64,000 bases of DNA, taken from assembly GCA_023381535.1 (NCBI GenBank), contig JAMCSN010000277.1:1-64000 (forward strand), given 5' to 3'. A model generated the notes under the pieces. The model did not search any database and was not told the origin of the DNA. It saw nothing but the letters and a program-made list of their open reading frames with translations. Source of the DNA: Bacteroidota bacterium (GTDB taxonomy: Bacteria > Bacteroidota > Ignavibacteria > Ignavibacteriales > Melioribacteraceae). A program made the position numbers and the translations under genes. Of the stretch, positions 45,428 to 55,177 are shown one piece after another (positions within the stretch are counted from its first letter, which is position 1; each line of letters begins with the position of its first letter).

Positions 45428-45856
45428 ATGCATTTCCCGATGAGCAAAGTCGCATCATCAGAAAGTGAAACGACGGATATAGCGAAGCAGTTTTCTAAAA
45501 TTATTTCCGCCGGTGAAATAGTTTTATTGAACGGCGAACTCGGTACCGGAAAAACTTTTTTTGTTAAGTCCGTTTGTTCGGATTACGGCATAGCGAACGT
45601 TTCGAGCCCTAGTTTTGCCATTGTGAATGAGTACCATAATTCGAAAAAGATAATTCATTTCGATTTTTACCGTATAAAAAAAGCGGGAGAGCTTTACGAC
45701 ATCGGGTTTGAAGATTATCTAAACGAAAGCGGCTCCATAATATTTATTGAGTGGGCAAATCTTTTTCCCGAAGTATTGCCCAAAAGGAATTATCAAATTA
45801 ATTTTAAGATGCTAAACAATTCTTCACGAGAAATTAGAATTCTAAAAAATGACTAG
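45428..45856 (+). CDS. tsaE: TsaE, ATPase of the tRNA t6A-modification complex
   Basis: The 142-residue P-loop protein has Walker A (GELGTGKT, about residues 38-45), SSPSFAIVNEY and HFDFYR, followed by IEWAN, the TsaE signature order. With TsaB and TsaD it drives threonylcarbamoylation of A37 in ANN-decoding tRNAs. It starts directly after porX and overlaps tsaB by 8 bases. Confidence 0.93.
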   Translation: MHFPMSKVASSESETTDIAKQFSKIISAGEIVLLNGELGTGKTFFVKSVCSDYGIANVSSPSFAIVNEYHNSKKIIHFDFYRIKKAGELYDIGFEDYLNESGSIIFIEWANLFPEVLPKRNYQINFKMLNNSSREIRILKND

Positions 45857-46505
45857 TTCTTTACCGATACTTGGGATTGAAACGTCTGGCGAACTTTGCA
45901 GCGTAGCTTTGATGATTGATGAGAAGTCATTCGTCGAATTCAATTATCTTCAGAAGCACATTCACTCCGAAAAATTAATTGAGATGGTTGAAAGCGTTCT
46001 ATGGCATTCAAAAGTTGAATTAAGTAATGTGAAAGAGATAGCTGTTTCAATCGGACCAGGCTCGTTCACCGGTTTGCGAATAGGACTTTCGGCTGCAAAA
46101 GGTCTGGCGCTCGGTTCAAATTTACCGATCGTACCGGTATCAACATTTTCAGCGTATGCCTTGCAGCTAGCAGATTATCTGACCGAAGGTGAAGAATTTG
46201 GGATTATAAGCAATGCAAGTCTCGATGAAGTTTATTTCGCCGAGTTCAAGAAAAAAAATCAGCAAGTCGAATTAGTCACCGAATTAAAACTGATCGAAAA
46301 AACTTCTTTAGCGTTGTTAACCGAACAAGCCGGAAAAATTTTTGGGGACACGGAAATCAAAAACATCATAAAAACACCGTTTGGAGTTACGGCTTCTTCG
46401 ATTGCAAAGTGGGCTTATTTATTTGGCAAGGATTTAGTAACTTTTAATTACGATTATCTCGAACCTAACTATTTTAAGAAATTCATACCAAAGGTAGCGC
46501 GATGA
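45849..46505 (+). CDS. tsaB: TsaB, subunit of the tRNA t6A-modification complex
   Basis: The 218-residue protein has the ASKHA fold start LGIETSGELCSVAL, the GPGSFTGLRIGLSAAKGLA signature and the C-terminal YLEPNY tail. It is the scaffold that brings TsaD and TsaE together. Its neighbour tsaE confirms the assignment. Confidence 0.94.
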   Translation: MTSSLPILGIETSGELCSVALMIDEKSFVEFNYLQKHIHSEKLIEMVESVLWHSKVELSNVKEIAVSIGPGSFTGLRIGLSAAKGLALGSNLPIVPVSTFSAYALQLADYLTEGEEFGIISNASLDEVYFAEFKKKNQQVELVTELKLIEKTSLALLTEQAGKIFGDTEIKNIIKTPFGVTASSIAKWAYLFGKDLVTFNYDYLEPNYFKKFIPKVAR

Positions 46506-47230
46506 AAAAATATATGATTCTTTTTTTGTTCCTTATCGTTTCGTTTGCTTTCGCTCAGAACGGACCGAAAATTACAGCAAAGGTTGATCATTTTGATTTT
46601 GGAACCGTGGTTGAAGGTGAAATGGTAACTCACAGTTTCGAAATTGAAAACGCGGGCGACGCAAATTTGAGTATTGTTCGTGTAAATGCTTCGTGCGGGT
46701 GTACGGCGGCAAAACCGGAAAAATCACTTTTGAAACCGGGAGAAAAAACTTTCATCCATGTAGAGTTTAACTCCGAAGCAAGACTTGGTCAGCAGCAGAA
46801 ATTTATTTATGTCTTTACAAACGATGCTAAGACTCCGGAATTCAAATTATCGCTCACCGGAGTTGTTGCCGATAAAAATACTGCTTTCATAGCTAAAGAC
46901 GGTAAAAATCCCAAACTGGCGATTGACATGCCGCGATACGATTTTGGAACAGTTGCCGAAGGTAAAGTTGTCGAAGCCAAAATCGGTTTTAAGAACGAAG
47001 GGAAAGCGGTTCTGAAAGTTAACGACGTCAAAACATCTTGTGGCTGCACTGCGGCTTTGTTAAGCAGTAAGACTTTGGAGCCGGGACAAAAAGGAACATT
47101 GAGAATTGAGTTAGATACTTCTGGACGCGAAGGCAAACTTACGAGAACCGTTACGCTATATACCAACGATCCGGTAGATCCAAATCAAACCCTAACCTTA
47201 TTTGTAAATATAGAGAAGAGAAAACAATAA
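46502..47230 (+). CDS. Exported DUF1573 protein with two repeats
   Basis: The 242-residue protein has a signal peptide (ends SFAFAQ, residue 19) and two DUF1573 immunoglobulin-like domains. Each has an FDFGTV(V/A)EGE start and a conserved SCGCT motif (about residues 61-65 and 180-184). The function of DUF1573 is not known; such proteins are common and periplasmic or surface-located in Bacteroidota. It overlaps tsaB by four bases and accD by one. Confidence 0.85.
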   Translation: MKKYMILFLFLIVSFAFAQNGPKITAKVDHFDFGTVVEGEMVTHSFEIENAGDANLSIVRVNASCGCTAAKPEKSLLKPGEKTFIHVEFNSEARLGQQQKFIYVFTNDAKTPEFKLSLTGVVADKNTAFIAKDGKNPKLAIDMPRYDFGTVAEGKVVEAKIGFKNEGKAVLKVNDVKTSCGCTAALLSSKTLEPGQKGTLRIELDTSGREGKLTRTVTLYTNDPVDPNQTLTLFVNIEKRKQ

Positions 47231-48069
47231 TGGCATGGTTCAAAAGAAAAAAAGAAAATATTTCTCCTCACAGCAAGAAAGCCGAAATTCCGGATGGTCA
47301 GTGGGCTAAGTGTGAAGAGTGCGGAGAAATAATTCATACCAAACAATTGGAAGTAAATCTTTGGTGCTGCCCGAAATGTAATTTCCATTTTAGAATCGGC
47401 AGCGATCAATACATTTCTTTTCTGTTTGATAGAAATTCTTTTAAGGAGTTGGACCGCAAAATGAAATCCGGCGATCCGTTGGAATTTACCGATACAAAAA
47501 ATTATGCCGATAGAATAGCAGCCACAATTAAGAAAACCGGAATCAATGATGCCGTTAAAACCGGAACGGGAAAAATTGACGGCAAGAAAGTTGCGTTCGC
47601 ATGTATGGATTTCAGTTTTATCGGCGGCAGTATGGGCTCTGTTGTCGGTGAAAAAATTGCGCGGTGCATAGATATAGCTTATGAAGAAAAAATCCCGTTA
47701 ATCATTATCAGTCAAAGCGGCGGCGCAAGAATGATGGAAGGCGCTTTCTCGCTGATGCAGATGGCTAAGACGAGTGCCAGACTTGCAAGATTAGCCGAAG
47801 CCAAAATTCCATTTATTTCTGTATTGACCGATCCGACCACGGGCGGTGTTACCGCAAGCTATGCAATGCTTGGTGATTTGTTAATCGCCGAACCGAAAGC
47901 TCTTATCGGTTTTGCCGGTCCGCGCGTAATCAAAGATACAATCGGTAAAGACCTTCCGGAAGGCTTCCAGCGTTCAGAGTTTCTGCTTGAAAACGGTTTT
48001 CTTGATTTCATTGTTAGCCGCAAGGAGATGAAAGAAAAACTTTCGCAAGTGATAGACTACTTAACATAG
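47230..48069 (+). CDS. accD: Acetyl-CoA carboxylase carboxyltransferase, beta subunit
   Basis: This subunit transfers the carboxyl group from biotin to acetyl-CoA in the first step of fatty-acid synthesis. The 279-residue protein has the N-terminal four-cysteine zinc ribbon (Cys28, 31, 47, 50). The carboxyltransferase core follows, with [20 protein letters not shown] and [17 protein letters not shown]. accA is not in the window. birA, whose product biotinylates AccB, lies 3 kb downstream on the other strand. Confidence 0.96.
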   Translation: MAWFKRKKENISPHSKKAEIPDGQWAKCEECGEIIHTKQLEVNLWCCPKCNFHFRIGSDQYISFLFDRNSFKELDRKMKSGDPLEFTDTKNYADRIAATIKKTGINDAVKTGTGKIDGKKVAFACMDFSFIGGSMGSVVGEKIARCIDIAYEEKIPLIIISQSGGARMMEGAFSLMQMAKTSARLARLAEAKIPFISVLTDPTTGGVTASYAMLGDLLIAEPKALIGFAGPRVIKDTIGKDLPEGFQRSEFLLENGFLDFIVSRKEMKEKLSQVIDYLT

Positions 48070-48119
48070 CGGTTAGTTTCTATCTTTGCCGGCATATATC
48101 ACAAAAGAATGAAGTCCTT

Positions 48120-48145
48120 TGTCCCCATTCGGAACTTTCAATCGT
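48120..48145 (+). promoter_or_regulatory. Weak candidate ECF42-type promoter
   Basis: TGTCCC (48120-48125) and CGT (48143-48145) are separated by 17 bases upstream of the YCII gene. I remember ECF42 targets as TGTCGA with a CGA/CGT element downstream at similar spacing. The match is partial, so this is only a lead. Confidence 0.25.
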
Positions 48146-48213
48146 AATTAGAATGAAATAACAAAATTTATGAACAATGCTCATCTCTTCGAAGCAGGAA
48201 AGGAGTTAGAATA

Positions 48214-48558
48214 ATGAAAGAGTTCGTATTAATTTTCAGACTCAACAGCAAATCCGATGCTAAGCCATCACCTGAACAAATGCAGGAAAGGTTGAATTGG
48301 CTTGGAAGCATTGCAGCTCAAAATAAATTAGCCGATAGAGGAAAAACGCTATCTGTTAGCAATGCAAAAACTGTGAAGCCAGGTAAAGTAATAACCGATG
48401 GACCATACACCGAAATCAAGGAATTTATCAGTGGCTTTATGGTTGTAAAAACGGATACTATTGATGAAGCAGTTGAGTTAGCAAAAGGTAACCCAATCTT
48501 CAAAATTGGCGGTAATGTGGAAGTAAGAGAAGTAATAATACCTGATGTTAAGAGTTAG
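48214..48558 (+). CDS. YCII/DGPF-domain protein
   Basis: The 114-residue protein has the YCII-related pattern, including the near-signature DGPYTEIKEFISGF (family form DGPFAETKE) and a C-terminal VEVREV strand. Its biochemical role is unknown. DGPF proteins are encoded next to ECF42 sigma factors in many bacteria, exactly as here, where the sigma gene follows after 6 bases. It starts at ATG 48214 after AAAGGAG. Confidence 0.88.
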   Translation: MKEFVLIFRLNSKSDAKPSPEQMQERLNWLGSIAAQNKLADRGKTLSVSNAKTVKPGKVITDGPYTEIKEFISGFMVVKTDTIDEAVELAKGNPIFKIGGNVEVREVIIPDVKS

Positions 48559-48564
48559 AAGCTA

Positions 48565-49821
48565 ATGGAAGAAAATCCTAAATCACGAAATGAGCTTTTG
48601 CCTCATTTATTCAGGTTAGAGTATTCTAAAATGACGGCTGTATTATGCCGTCATTTTGGTTTAAAACACATTGAAATTGCCGAAGATATTGTCAGCGAAA
48701 CATTTTTAAAAGCAACCGAAGTGTGGGAGATAAATGGTATACCTGAAAATCCAACTGCATGGCTTTATACAGTCGCGAAAAACAAAACGAAAGACTATTT
48801 AAAACGGCTAACGATATTTGAAACTAAAATTAAAGACACGATTAAAGAGGACGAATTTCAATTTGAACTTGATTTCGATTTTGCACAGCAGACGATTGTT
48901 GACAGCCAATTGGCTATGATTTTTGCTGTTTGTAATCCAATTAACTCAGACGAAGCGCAAATCTGCTTAGCTCTTCAAATCCTTTGTGGGTTCAGTGTGG
49001 AAGAAATTGCCGATGCGTTTCTCACGAAAACAGAAACAATAAAAAAACGACTCTTTAGAGCAAGGACAAATCTTCGCAATAATAATTTTCAGATTAAGGT
49101 CTTGCATGAAGCAACCATTCAGTCTAGACTTGATACAGTTTTAATGACATTATACCTGTTATTTAATGAAGGTTATTCTTCTAAATCTAACGATCATTTA
49201 ATTAGAAAAGATCTTTGTTCGGAGTCTATCAGACTAGCACTTATTTTAACCGAAAACCAATTGACAAATACTCCTAAGACTAACGCCCTTCTTGCGTTAA
49301 TGTGCTTTCAAAGTTCAAGACTCGATGCAAGGGTGAATGATTCTGGGGAGGCAATTCTCTTTGAACAACAAGATAAAAATCTGTGGAACAAAGAACTAAT
49401 CGAAAAAGGTAATTATTATTTGATCAATGCCTGTTCATGGGACGAAATTTCAAAATACCATTTGGAAGCGGCTATTGCTTATTGGCATACAACTCCTACA
49501 GACAGAAATAAATGGGAACATATTTTACAGATATATAATCAGCTTATTCTTATAGAATATTCTCCAATGACGGCATTGAACAGGACTTTTGCCTTGGCAA
49601 AAGTTTACGGAAATGAACAAGCAATTAAAGAAGCGGAAAAGTTAAACATGATAGAAATTAACTATTACCATTCTTTGCTTGGCTATTTGTATTCAGACAT
49701 AGATACCGTCAAAGCCATAGCCCATTACAACAAGGCATTAGACTTGACCAAATCTACTTCAGAAAAGAAAACGTTGATGAAAGAAATTGAACGACTTGAA
49801 AGAATGAAAAACGGTAACTAA
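48565..49821 (+). CDS. ECF sigma factor with long C-terminal helical extension (ECF42-like)
   Basis: The 418-residue protein begins with sigma region 2 (LFRLEYSKMTAVLCRHFGLKHIEIAEDIVSETFLKA in outline, about 10-45) and region 4 (CGFSVEEIADAFLTKTETIKKRLFRAR). A domain of about 240 residues follows, with YLLFNEGY, LCSESIRLALIL and helical TPR-like pairs, the architecture of the ECF42 group. No anti-sigma gene is adjacent, which fits ECF42. There the C-terminal extension is thought to control activity. It forms an operon with the YCII gene. Confidence 0.9.
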   Translation: MEENPKSRNELLPHLFRLEYSKMTAVLCRHFGLKHIEIAEDIVSETFLKATEVWEINGIPENPTAWLYTVAKNKTKDYLKRLTIFETKIKDTIKEDEFQFELDFDFAQQTIVDSQLAMIFAVCNPINSDEAQICLALQILCGFSVEEIADAFLTKTETIKKRLFRARTNLRNNNFQIKVLHEATIQSRLDTVLMTLYLLFNEGYSSKSNDHLIRKDLCSESIRLALILTENQLTNTPKTNALLALMCFQSSRLDARVNDSGEAILFEQQDKNLWNKELIEKGNYYLINACSWDEISKYHLEAAIAYWHTTPTDRNKWEHILQIYNQLILIEYSPMTALNRTFALAKVYGNEQAIKEAEKLNMIEINYYHSLLGYLYSDIDTVKAIAHYNKALDLTKSTSEKKTLMKEIERLERMKNGN

Positions 49822-50058
49822 CTAACCTTTGCAAAACAATTTCATAGTAATATGGTTTTGAGACTATTTTTAAGTTTGTAGTGCAATTAGCCATTGCTGA
49901 ATTAATTGGTCATTCGAACAATAAATATAGAATACGGTTTGCTTGGTTGTAGCCTGAAACTGTTTGCTTAATTTGAAGCAGTTGTTTTGATGTTCGATAC
50001 TATATACTGAGATTTCGATTATGGACAATGTATTATTTTTGAAAAGCGAGCATTCCGA

Positions 50059-51213
50059 TCATCTTTGGAATTTCTTCGCCATCTTTTCGATGACTTCAAT
50101 CGTATAATCAATTTCTTCGATTGTGTTTTGTTTTCCAAATGAGAATCGTATCGTTCCTATCGCATCTTCCACCGAATAACCGGCTCCGAGAATAACATGT
50201 GAAGGTTTTAAAGTGCCGGATGTGCACGCCGAACCGTTTGATACCGCTATGCCGTTGATGTCTAAATAAATCAGCATCGCTTCGGAATCGTTCTTGTAAA
50301 ATTCCGATTTGAATGTTACGCTTAGAACATGCGGTGAAACTTCTGTGCCGCCGTTGATGCAAATTCCAACTTTGTCTATATCGGAAATCCCTTTGATCAA
50401 TTTTTCTCTCAGCGTTCTGATGTGCTTTACATTCTCTTCCATGTTCGCATGTGCAATTCGTGCAGCTTCTGCAAATCCGGCAATTGCGGCAACATTTTCT
50501 GTTCCGCCGCGACGGTTACGTTCTTGCGAACCGCCGAATAGAAGCGGTGAAACGGGAATTCCGCTTTTCACAAATGCAAATCCGATTCCTTTCGGCCCGT
50601 AAATTTTATGAGCCGATCCGCATAGAGCATCAACGCCCAAATCTTTAACATCAATTTTTATTTTACCGAAGCTTTGCACTGCATCTGTGTGAACATAACT
50701 TTCTTTTTTCTTGGCTAGCGCAGCAATACTATTGATAGGATTAACCGAACCAGTTTCGTTGTTAACATGCATAACCGAAACCAAAGCCGTATCGGAGTCA
50801 ACACATTTGGCAAGCGAATCCAAATCAACGGAAGTTGATTGCTGAACATCGGCAAGACGTAAGCCGAATCCGTTTTTCTCTAATTCAAGGGACGAATCGA
50901 GAACGGAATGATGTTCGACTTTAGAAGTAACTACAAATTTTCTTTTTGTTTCTTGAAATGCGCCGCGTGCAATTCCAAACAGCGAAAAATTGTTGGCTTC
51001 CGTTCCGCCGCTGGTAAAATAAATTTCACTGGTATTGGCGTTTATGAAACCGGCAATGGTTTCGCGCGCTTCTTCAATTGCAACGCGTGAGGTTCTTCCG
51101 AACGAATGAATCGAAGATGGATTGCCGAAGTCGTCGGTAAGAAAAGTTTTCATTTTCTCGAAAACTTTCGGATGTACGGGAGTTGTAGCGGCATTATCTA
51201 AATAAACTTTCAT
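50059..51213 (-). CDS. Cysteine desulfurase, NifS/IscS family
   Basis: The 384-residue PLP enzyme removes sulfur from cysteine for Fe-S clusters or tRNA thiolation. The N-terminal YLDNAATTP, the PLP lysine Lys203 (SAHKIYGPKG) and the active cysteine Cys330 (NGSACTSGTLKPSHV) are all present. The SACTSG loop is the NifS/IscS (class I) type. No iscU or nifU lies beside it; birA is 17 bases upstream, so the two are probably co-transcribed. Confidence 0.94.
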   Translation of the reverse strand: MKVYLDNAATTPVHPKVFEKMKTFLTDDFGNPSSIHSFGRTSRVAIEEARETIAGFINANTSEIYFTSGGTEANNFSLFGIARGAFQETKRKFVVTSKVEHHSVLDSSLELEKNGFGLRLADVQQSTSVDLDSLAKCVDSDTALVSVMHVNNETGSVNPINSIAALAKKKESYVHTDAVQSFGKIKIDVKDLGVDALCGSAHKIYGPKGIGFAFVKSGIPVSPLLFGGSQERNRRGGTENVAAIAGFAEAARIAHANMEENVKHIRTLREKLIKGISDIDKVGICINGGTEVSPHVLSVTFKSEFYKNDSEAMLIYLDINGIAVSNGSACTSGTLKPSHVILGAGYSVEDAIGTIRFSFGKQNTIEEIDYTIEVIEKMAKKFQR

Positions 51214-51230
51214 GAAATCCTTTCTTGCGG

Positions 51231-51998
51231 CTATCGTATGCTCACGTCGCCGTAATGAATCTTCTCGCGCTTGTCGCCTTGTTTAAGAATCAAGAATCCG
51301 TCATCATCAATATCTTCAAACAAACCGAACCTTGACTTTTCTTCGTCAACAACTTTCACTTTTTCACCGATCATCTTACATCGTGAGCGCCAATCATTCA
51401 AAATCTTTTTGTAATCTTCTTTTGCCTCGTCCAAAATACTTTCGAAATTGTTAAGCACTTCGCTAAGAAGTTTTTCGCGGCTTACGAGCGAGTGAAATTC
51501 TTTTCGCACGGAAGTCGGGGGAATATCGAACTTACCGGGAAAGTTCGGCTGGTTAACATTGATTCCAATGCCGACAACCAGTTTGGAAATTTTATTTCCT
51601 TTTGAAGTTGACTCGATTAATATTCCGGCAATTTTTTTCTTGCCGATCAGAACGTCGTTTGGCCATTTCAACTCAACGTTTAGCTGGTAGAGGTTTTCAA
51701 TGGCTTGTGCAACTGAAATCGCAGCGCCGAGATTAATCATGTTAATTTTCGATTCCTTCAAATCGCGTTTCAGCAAAATAGAGAATGTTAAATTTTGTCC
51801 TGGGCTGCTAATCCATTCACGGTTTTTTCTTCCGCGTCCTTTGTTTTGATGTTCAGCAAGAATCACAGTCCCGTTTTGTGCAAATTCTTTGCTGGTCAAC
51901 AAAACCGAGTTTGTTGAATCGACTTCGTCGCTGTAAATAAAATTTCTTCCGACAAATTCTGTGTCTAACTTGATATCAAATTCTTCGATGTTGAACAT
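51231..51998 (-). CDS. birA: Biotin--[acetyl-CoA-carboxylase] ligase, without DNA-binding domain
   Basis: The 255-residue protein activates biotin and attaches it to the biotin carboxyl carrier protein. It has the adenylate-binding loop GRGRKNR (54-60), KWPNDVLIGKKKIAGILIE (about 115-133) and VVGIGINVN. There is no N-terminal helix-turn-helix, so unlike Escherichia coli BirA it should not act as a repressor. Confidence 0.94.
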   Translation of the reverse strand: MFNIEEFDIKLDTEFVGRNFIYSDEVDSTNSVLLTSKEFAQNGTVILAEHQNKGRGRKNREWISSPGQNLTFSILLKRDLKESKINMINLGAAISVAQAIENLYQLNVELKWPNDVLIGKKKIAGILIESTSKGNKISKLVVGIGINVNQPNFPGKFDIPPTSVRKEFHSLVSREKLLSEVLNNFESILDEAKEDYKKILNDWRSRCKMIGEKVKVVDEEKSRFGLFEDIDDDGFLILKQGDKREKIHYGDVSIR

Positions 51999-52165
51999 AT
52001 TCTCTCCGTATCAATTCAAAAAATGAACAAAAGTCTTTCTCTCTGCCATAATTTCCGTTCAGTCATCAATATTGAACGATTGTCTGCCAAATTTCCAGAT
52101 TGCTGTGATTTTTGCATTGACCATCTAACTTCAACAAAACAAAACACTTAACAAAATTATCTGTC

Positions 52166-52181
52166 TGGCACATGGCTTGTA
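52166..52181 (+). promoter_or_regulatory. Candidate sigma-54 (-24/-12) promoter of the chaperone cluster
   Basis: TGGCAC (52166-52171), five bases, then TTGTA (52177-52181) matches the sigma-54 consensus TGGCAC-N5-TTGC(A/T) at all but one position (T for C in the -12 GC). The GG and GC-equivalent doublets have the required ten-base spacing. The hsp20 start is 35 bases downstream, with a TAGGAGG ribosome-binding site between. A TA-rich sigma-70 -10 element could overlap it. Confidence 0.55.
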
Positions 52182-52215
52182 TATATATGATCAAAAAAAG
52201 TTATAGGAGGATAAA

Positions 52216-52656
52216 ATGACACTCATAAAATTCGAACCTTTGAGAGAAATTGAAAGTCTTCATGACAGAATCCAAAAATATTTTGACGACTTCTCTGGCT
52301 TTGGATTGAATTTCAATTTCAACGACAATTTTTCTCCGAGAATTGATGTCTCGGAAGACAAAGATCATATTAACGTTGTTGCCGAAATACCTGGCGTAAA
52401 GAAAGAAAATATTAAAATCACTCTGCAAGATAATATTTTGACCATTGAAGGCGAAAAGAAAAAATCGACCGAGCAAAAAGAGAAAAATTTCTATCGGAAG
52501 GAAAGAATGTACGGATCGTTTAAACGCTGTTTTACGCTTCCGGCTGAAGTTGATTCCGAGAAAGTTGAAGCCAAGTTCGAAGACGGAATGCTCAATGTTC
52601 AATTGAAAAAGATTGAATCAAAAACCAAAAATGAAAAAATAATAGAGCTGAAGTAA
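52216..52656 (+). CDS. Small heat-shock protein, Hsp20/alpha-crystallin family (first copy)
   Basis: The 146-residue chaperone holds unfolding proteins for DnaK. The alpha-crystallin domain spans about residues 40-140: RIDVSEDKDHINVVAEIPGVKKENIKI in outline, then the conserved FERRF-equivalent YGSFKRCFTLP and DGMLNVQLKK, the A-x-x-x-n-GVL equivalent. It is the first gene after the candidate sigma-54 promoter. A strong terminator hairpin overlaps its stop codon. Confidence 0.93.
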   Translation: MTLIKFEPLREIESLHDRIQKYFDDFSGFGLNFNFNDNFSPRIDVSEDKDHINVVAEIPGVKKENIKITLQDNILTIEGEKKKSTEQKEKNFYRKERMYGSFKRCFTLPAEVDSEKVEAKFEDGMLNVQLKKIESKTKNEKIIELK

Positions 52657-52673
52657 TGCTTCAGCTCTTTTTA
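52644..52673 (+). terminator. Rho-independent terminator at the end of the first hsp20
   Basis: GAGCTGAAG and CTTCAGCTC pair around TAATG and are followed by TTTTT. The stem overlaps the last hsp20 codons. It should limit read-through into dnaK, so dnaK is either expressed by partial read-through or has its own promoter in the short gap. Confidence 0.8.
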
Positions 52674-52704
52674 AAAACTATTCATTAATAGGAGAGAAAA
52701 TAAG

Positions 52705-54651
52705 ATGGGAAAAATCATAGGTATCGATCTTGGTACTACAAACTCATGCGTTGCGGTGATGGAAGGTAATGAACCGGTTGTGATTCCAAATTCCGAAGGT
52801 GGAAGAACAACTCCTTCTGTTGTTGCTTTCACTAAAACCGGCGAGCGTTTAATCGGCCAGCCGGCAAAAAGACAAGCTGTTACAAATCCGAAGAACACTA
52901 TTTTTTCTATAAAACGATTCATGGGAAGAAAAAGAGAAGAAGTTGATACCGAAGCAAAAGAAGTTCCGTATGAAGTTGTTTCCGGCGATAACGGTTCGGC
53001 AAGAGTTAAGATCAGCGATAGATTGTATTCGCCTCCGGAAATTAGCGCGATGATTCTTCAGAAAATGAAAAAGACCGCGGAAGATTATCTTGGTCAGGAA
53101 GTAACCGAAGCGGTTATAACAGTACCCGCGTATTTCAACGATGCGCAACGTCAAGCAACAAAAGATGCCGGTGAAATTTCCGGACTGCATGTTAAAAGAA
53201 TTATAAACGAACCGACTGCTGCTGCTTTGGCTTACGGTTTAGATAAGAAACACAAAGATCAAATCGTTGCCGTTTATGATCTCGGCGGCGGTACTTTTGA
53301 TATTTCAATTTTGCAACTTGGCGAAGGCGTATTTGAAGTTAAATCAACAAACGGCGATACCCACTTAGGCGGTGATGATTTTGACCAGCGGTTGATAGAT
53401 TTTCTTGCAGATGAATTCCAGAAACTGGAAGGTATCGATTTGCGCAAAGATCCGATGGCTCTTCAACGTTTGAAAGAATCTGCAGAAAAGGCGAAGATAG
53501 AACTTTCATCTTCTGTTCAAACCGATGTAAATCTTCCGTTCATTACTGCTACACAGGAAGGACCGAAACATCTTAACATTACAATTACACGCGCAAAATT
53601 TGAGCAGTTGATTGACGATTTGATTCAGAGAACGGTCGGACCATGCGAACGCGCAATCAAAGATGCTAATCTTTCCGCATCACAGATTGATGAGGTTATT
53701 CTCGTCGGCGGATCGACCCGCGTTCCGAAGGTTCAAGAACTCGTAAAAAATCTTTTCGGAAGAGAACCGCACAAGGGAGTTAATCCCGATGAAGTCGTTG
53801 CTATCGGCGCTGCAATTCAAGGCGGCGTTTTAGCCGGCGATGTAAAAGACGTTTTGTTACTCGACGTTACTCCGCTTTCACTCGGTATCGAAACATTGGG
53901 CGGCGTATTCACAAAATTGATTGAAGCGAACACAACAATTCCTACTCGCAAAAGCGAAGTTTTTTCAACTGCTTCGGATAATCAGCCTTCGGTTGAGATT
54001 CATATTCTTCAAGGCGAGCGTCCAATGGCTGCCGACAACAGAACTCTCGGAAGATTTCATCTTGATGGACTCCCGCCGGCACCGCGCGGCATTCCGCAGA
54101 TCGAAGTAACATTCGATATCGACGCAAACGGAATTTTGCATGTTGCTGCGAAAGATAAAGCAACGAGCAAAGAGCAAAGTATCAGAATCACTTCTTCAAG
54201 CGGATTATCGAAAGAGGAAGTTGAGAAAATGAAACAGTCTGCAAAAGAACATGCTGCCGAAGATAAAATGAAGAAGGAAGCAGTTGAAACTAGAAACCAA
54301 GCCGATAATCTTGTCTTCCAGACTAAAAAGCAGATGGAGGAATTGAAAGATAAATTGACATCTGAAAACAAAAATAGATTGGAAAGCGAAATCAAAAAAG
54401 TTGAAGATGCAATCGCTTCGAATGATAATGCACAGATTAAAACTGCAACGGAAGGTTTGACGAAAGCATGGAACGAGATATCGCAGACATTGTATCAACA
54501 GCAAGGTCCGACAGGCGGCGCACAGCAAGGCGAACCGTTTGCGGGACAGCAACAGCAAGCTGGTCAGCAGCAGCAACAAACGTCCGAGAAGAAAGACGAC
54601 CGTGATGTGCAGGATGCATCTTACGAAGTTGTTGACGATGACAAAAAATAA
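52705..54651 (+). CDS. dnaK: Hsp70 chaperone DnaK
   Basis: The 648-residue ATP-driven chaperone has all classical motifs: [14 protein letters not shown] at the N-terminus, the nucleotide-binding DLGGGTFD and [12 protein letters not shown], and a substrate-binding domain starting [18 protein letters not shown] Gln/Gly-rich linker and the acidic tail ending EVVDDDKK complete it. It is flanked by two small heat-shock genes; dnaJ and grpE are not in the window. It starts at ATG 52705 after AGGAGAGA. Confidence 0.98.
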   Translation: MGKIIGIDLGTTNSCVAVMEGNEPVVIPNSEGGRTTPSVVAFTKTGERLIGQPAKRQAVTNPKNTIFSIKRFMGRKREEVDTEAKEVPYEVVSGDNGSARVKISDRLYSPPEISAMILQKMKKTAEDYLGQEVTEAVITVPAYFNDAQRQATKDAGEISGLHVKRIINEPTAAALAYGLDKKHKDQIVAVYDLGGGTFDISILQLGEGVFEVKSTNGDTHLGGDDFDQRLIDFLADEFQKLEGIDLRKDPMALQRLKESAEKAKIELSSSVQTDVNLPFITATQEGPKHLNITITRAKFEQLIDDLIQRTVGPCERAIKDANLSASQIDEVILVGGSTRVPKVQELVKNLFGREPHKGVNPDEVVAIGAAIQGGVLAGDVKDVLLLDVTPLSLGIETLGGVFTKLIEANTTIPTRKSEVFSTASDNQPSVEIHILQGERPMAADNRTLGRFHLDGLPPAPRGIPQIEVTFDIDANGILHVAAKDKATSKEQSIRITSSSGLSKEEVEKMKQSAKEHAAEDKMKKEAVETRNQADNLVFQTKKQMEELKDKLTSENKNRLESEIKKVEDAIASNDNAQIKTATEGLTKAWNEISQTLYQQQGPTGGAQQGEPFAGQQQQAGQQQQQTSEKKDDRDVQDASYEVVDDDKK

Positions 54652-54688
54652 TTTTGAATTAATAACAAAAAATAAATAGGAGGTCGAA

Positions 54689-55081
54689 ATGACTGACAAT
54701 AAAGAAATGGTTGAAGTAAAAGATAAAAAAAGCTGGGACGAAGCATTGGAGAACGAACCTTGGGTCGCTCCTTTGGTAGATATCTACGAAACCGCAGATG
54801 AATACTATTTAACTGCAAACATGCCCGGCGTCTCAAAAGAAAATGTTAAAATAAAACTCGAGGAAGGTTTTCTCGTGATAATGGGCAGAGTGAATGTTGA
54901 TGAAGCGAAAAACCGGAAATATGTTCTCAACGAAATCGAAGAGGGGAACTATTACCGCCGGTTCAAAATTTCCGAAAGCATTGACGAGCAGAAAATTGAT
55001 GCTAAGCTGGAAAACGGTGTTCTTAACATAAAGCTCCCGAAGCATGAGAGAGTAAAACCGAAATCGATCGAGATTAAATAA
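54689..55081 (+). CDS. Small heat-shock protein, Hsp20/alpha-crystallin family (second copy)
   Basis: The 130-residue protein has an alpha-crystallin domain (PLVDIYETADEYYLTANMPGVSKENVKI in outline, GNYYRRFKIS, and ENGVLNIKLPK with the conserved GVL). Its N-terminal arm is short and acidic. It is more distant from the first copy than a recent duplicate would be. It follows dnaK by 37 bases with an AGGAGG site and precedes a terminator. Confidence 0.93.
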   Translation: MTDNKEMVEVKDKKSWDEALENEPWVAPLVDIYETADEYYLTANMPGVSKENVKIKLEEGFLVIMGRVNVDEAKNRKYVLNEIEEGNYYRRFKISESIDEQKIDAKLENGVLNIKLPKHERVKPKSIEIK

Positions 55082-55106
55082 GTCTCGGTAAATCGAAGTC
55101 AAACAG

Positions 55107-55130
55107 AATCCCGCCTCGGCGGGATTTTTT
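55107..55130 (+). terminator. Rho-independent terminator after the chaperone cluster
   Basis: AATCCCGCC and GGCGGGATT form a 9-bp GC-rich stem around TC, followed by a T run. It lies 26 bases after the second hsp20 stop and before the M1 peptidase gene. Confidence 0.9.
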
Positions 55131-55177
55131 ATAATCAAAATTGAATTAAACCCGGCTTCTCTTTAACTTTCAATAGC

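Noticed and set aside
51999..52215. CIRCE element controlling the chaperone genes
   Set aside because: No TTAGCACTC-N9-GAGTGCTAA inverted repeat is present.
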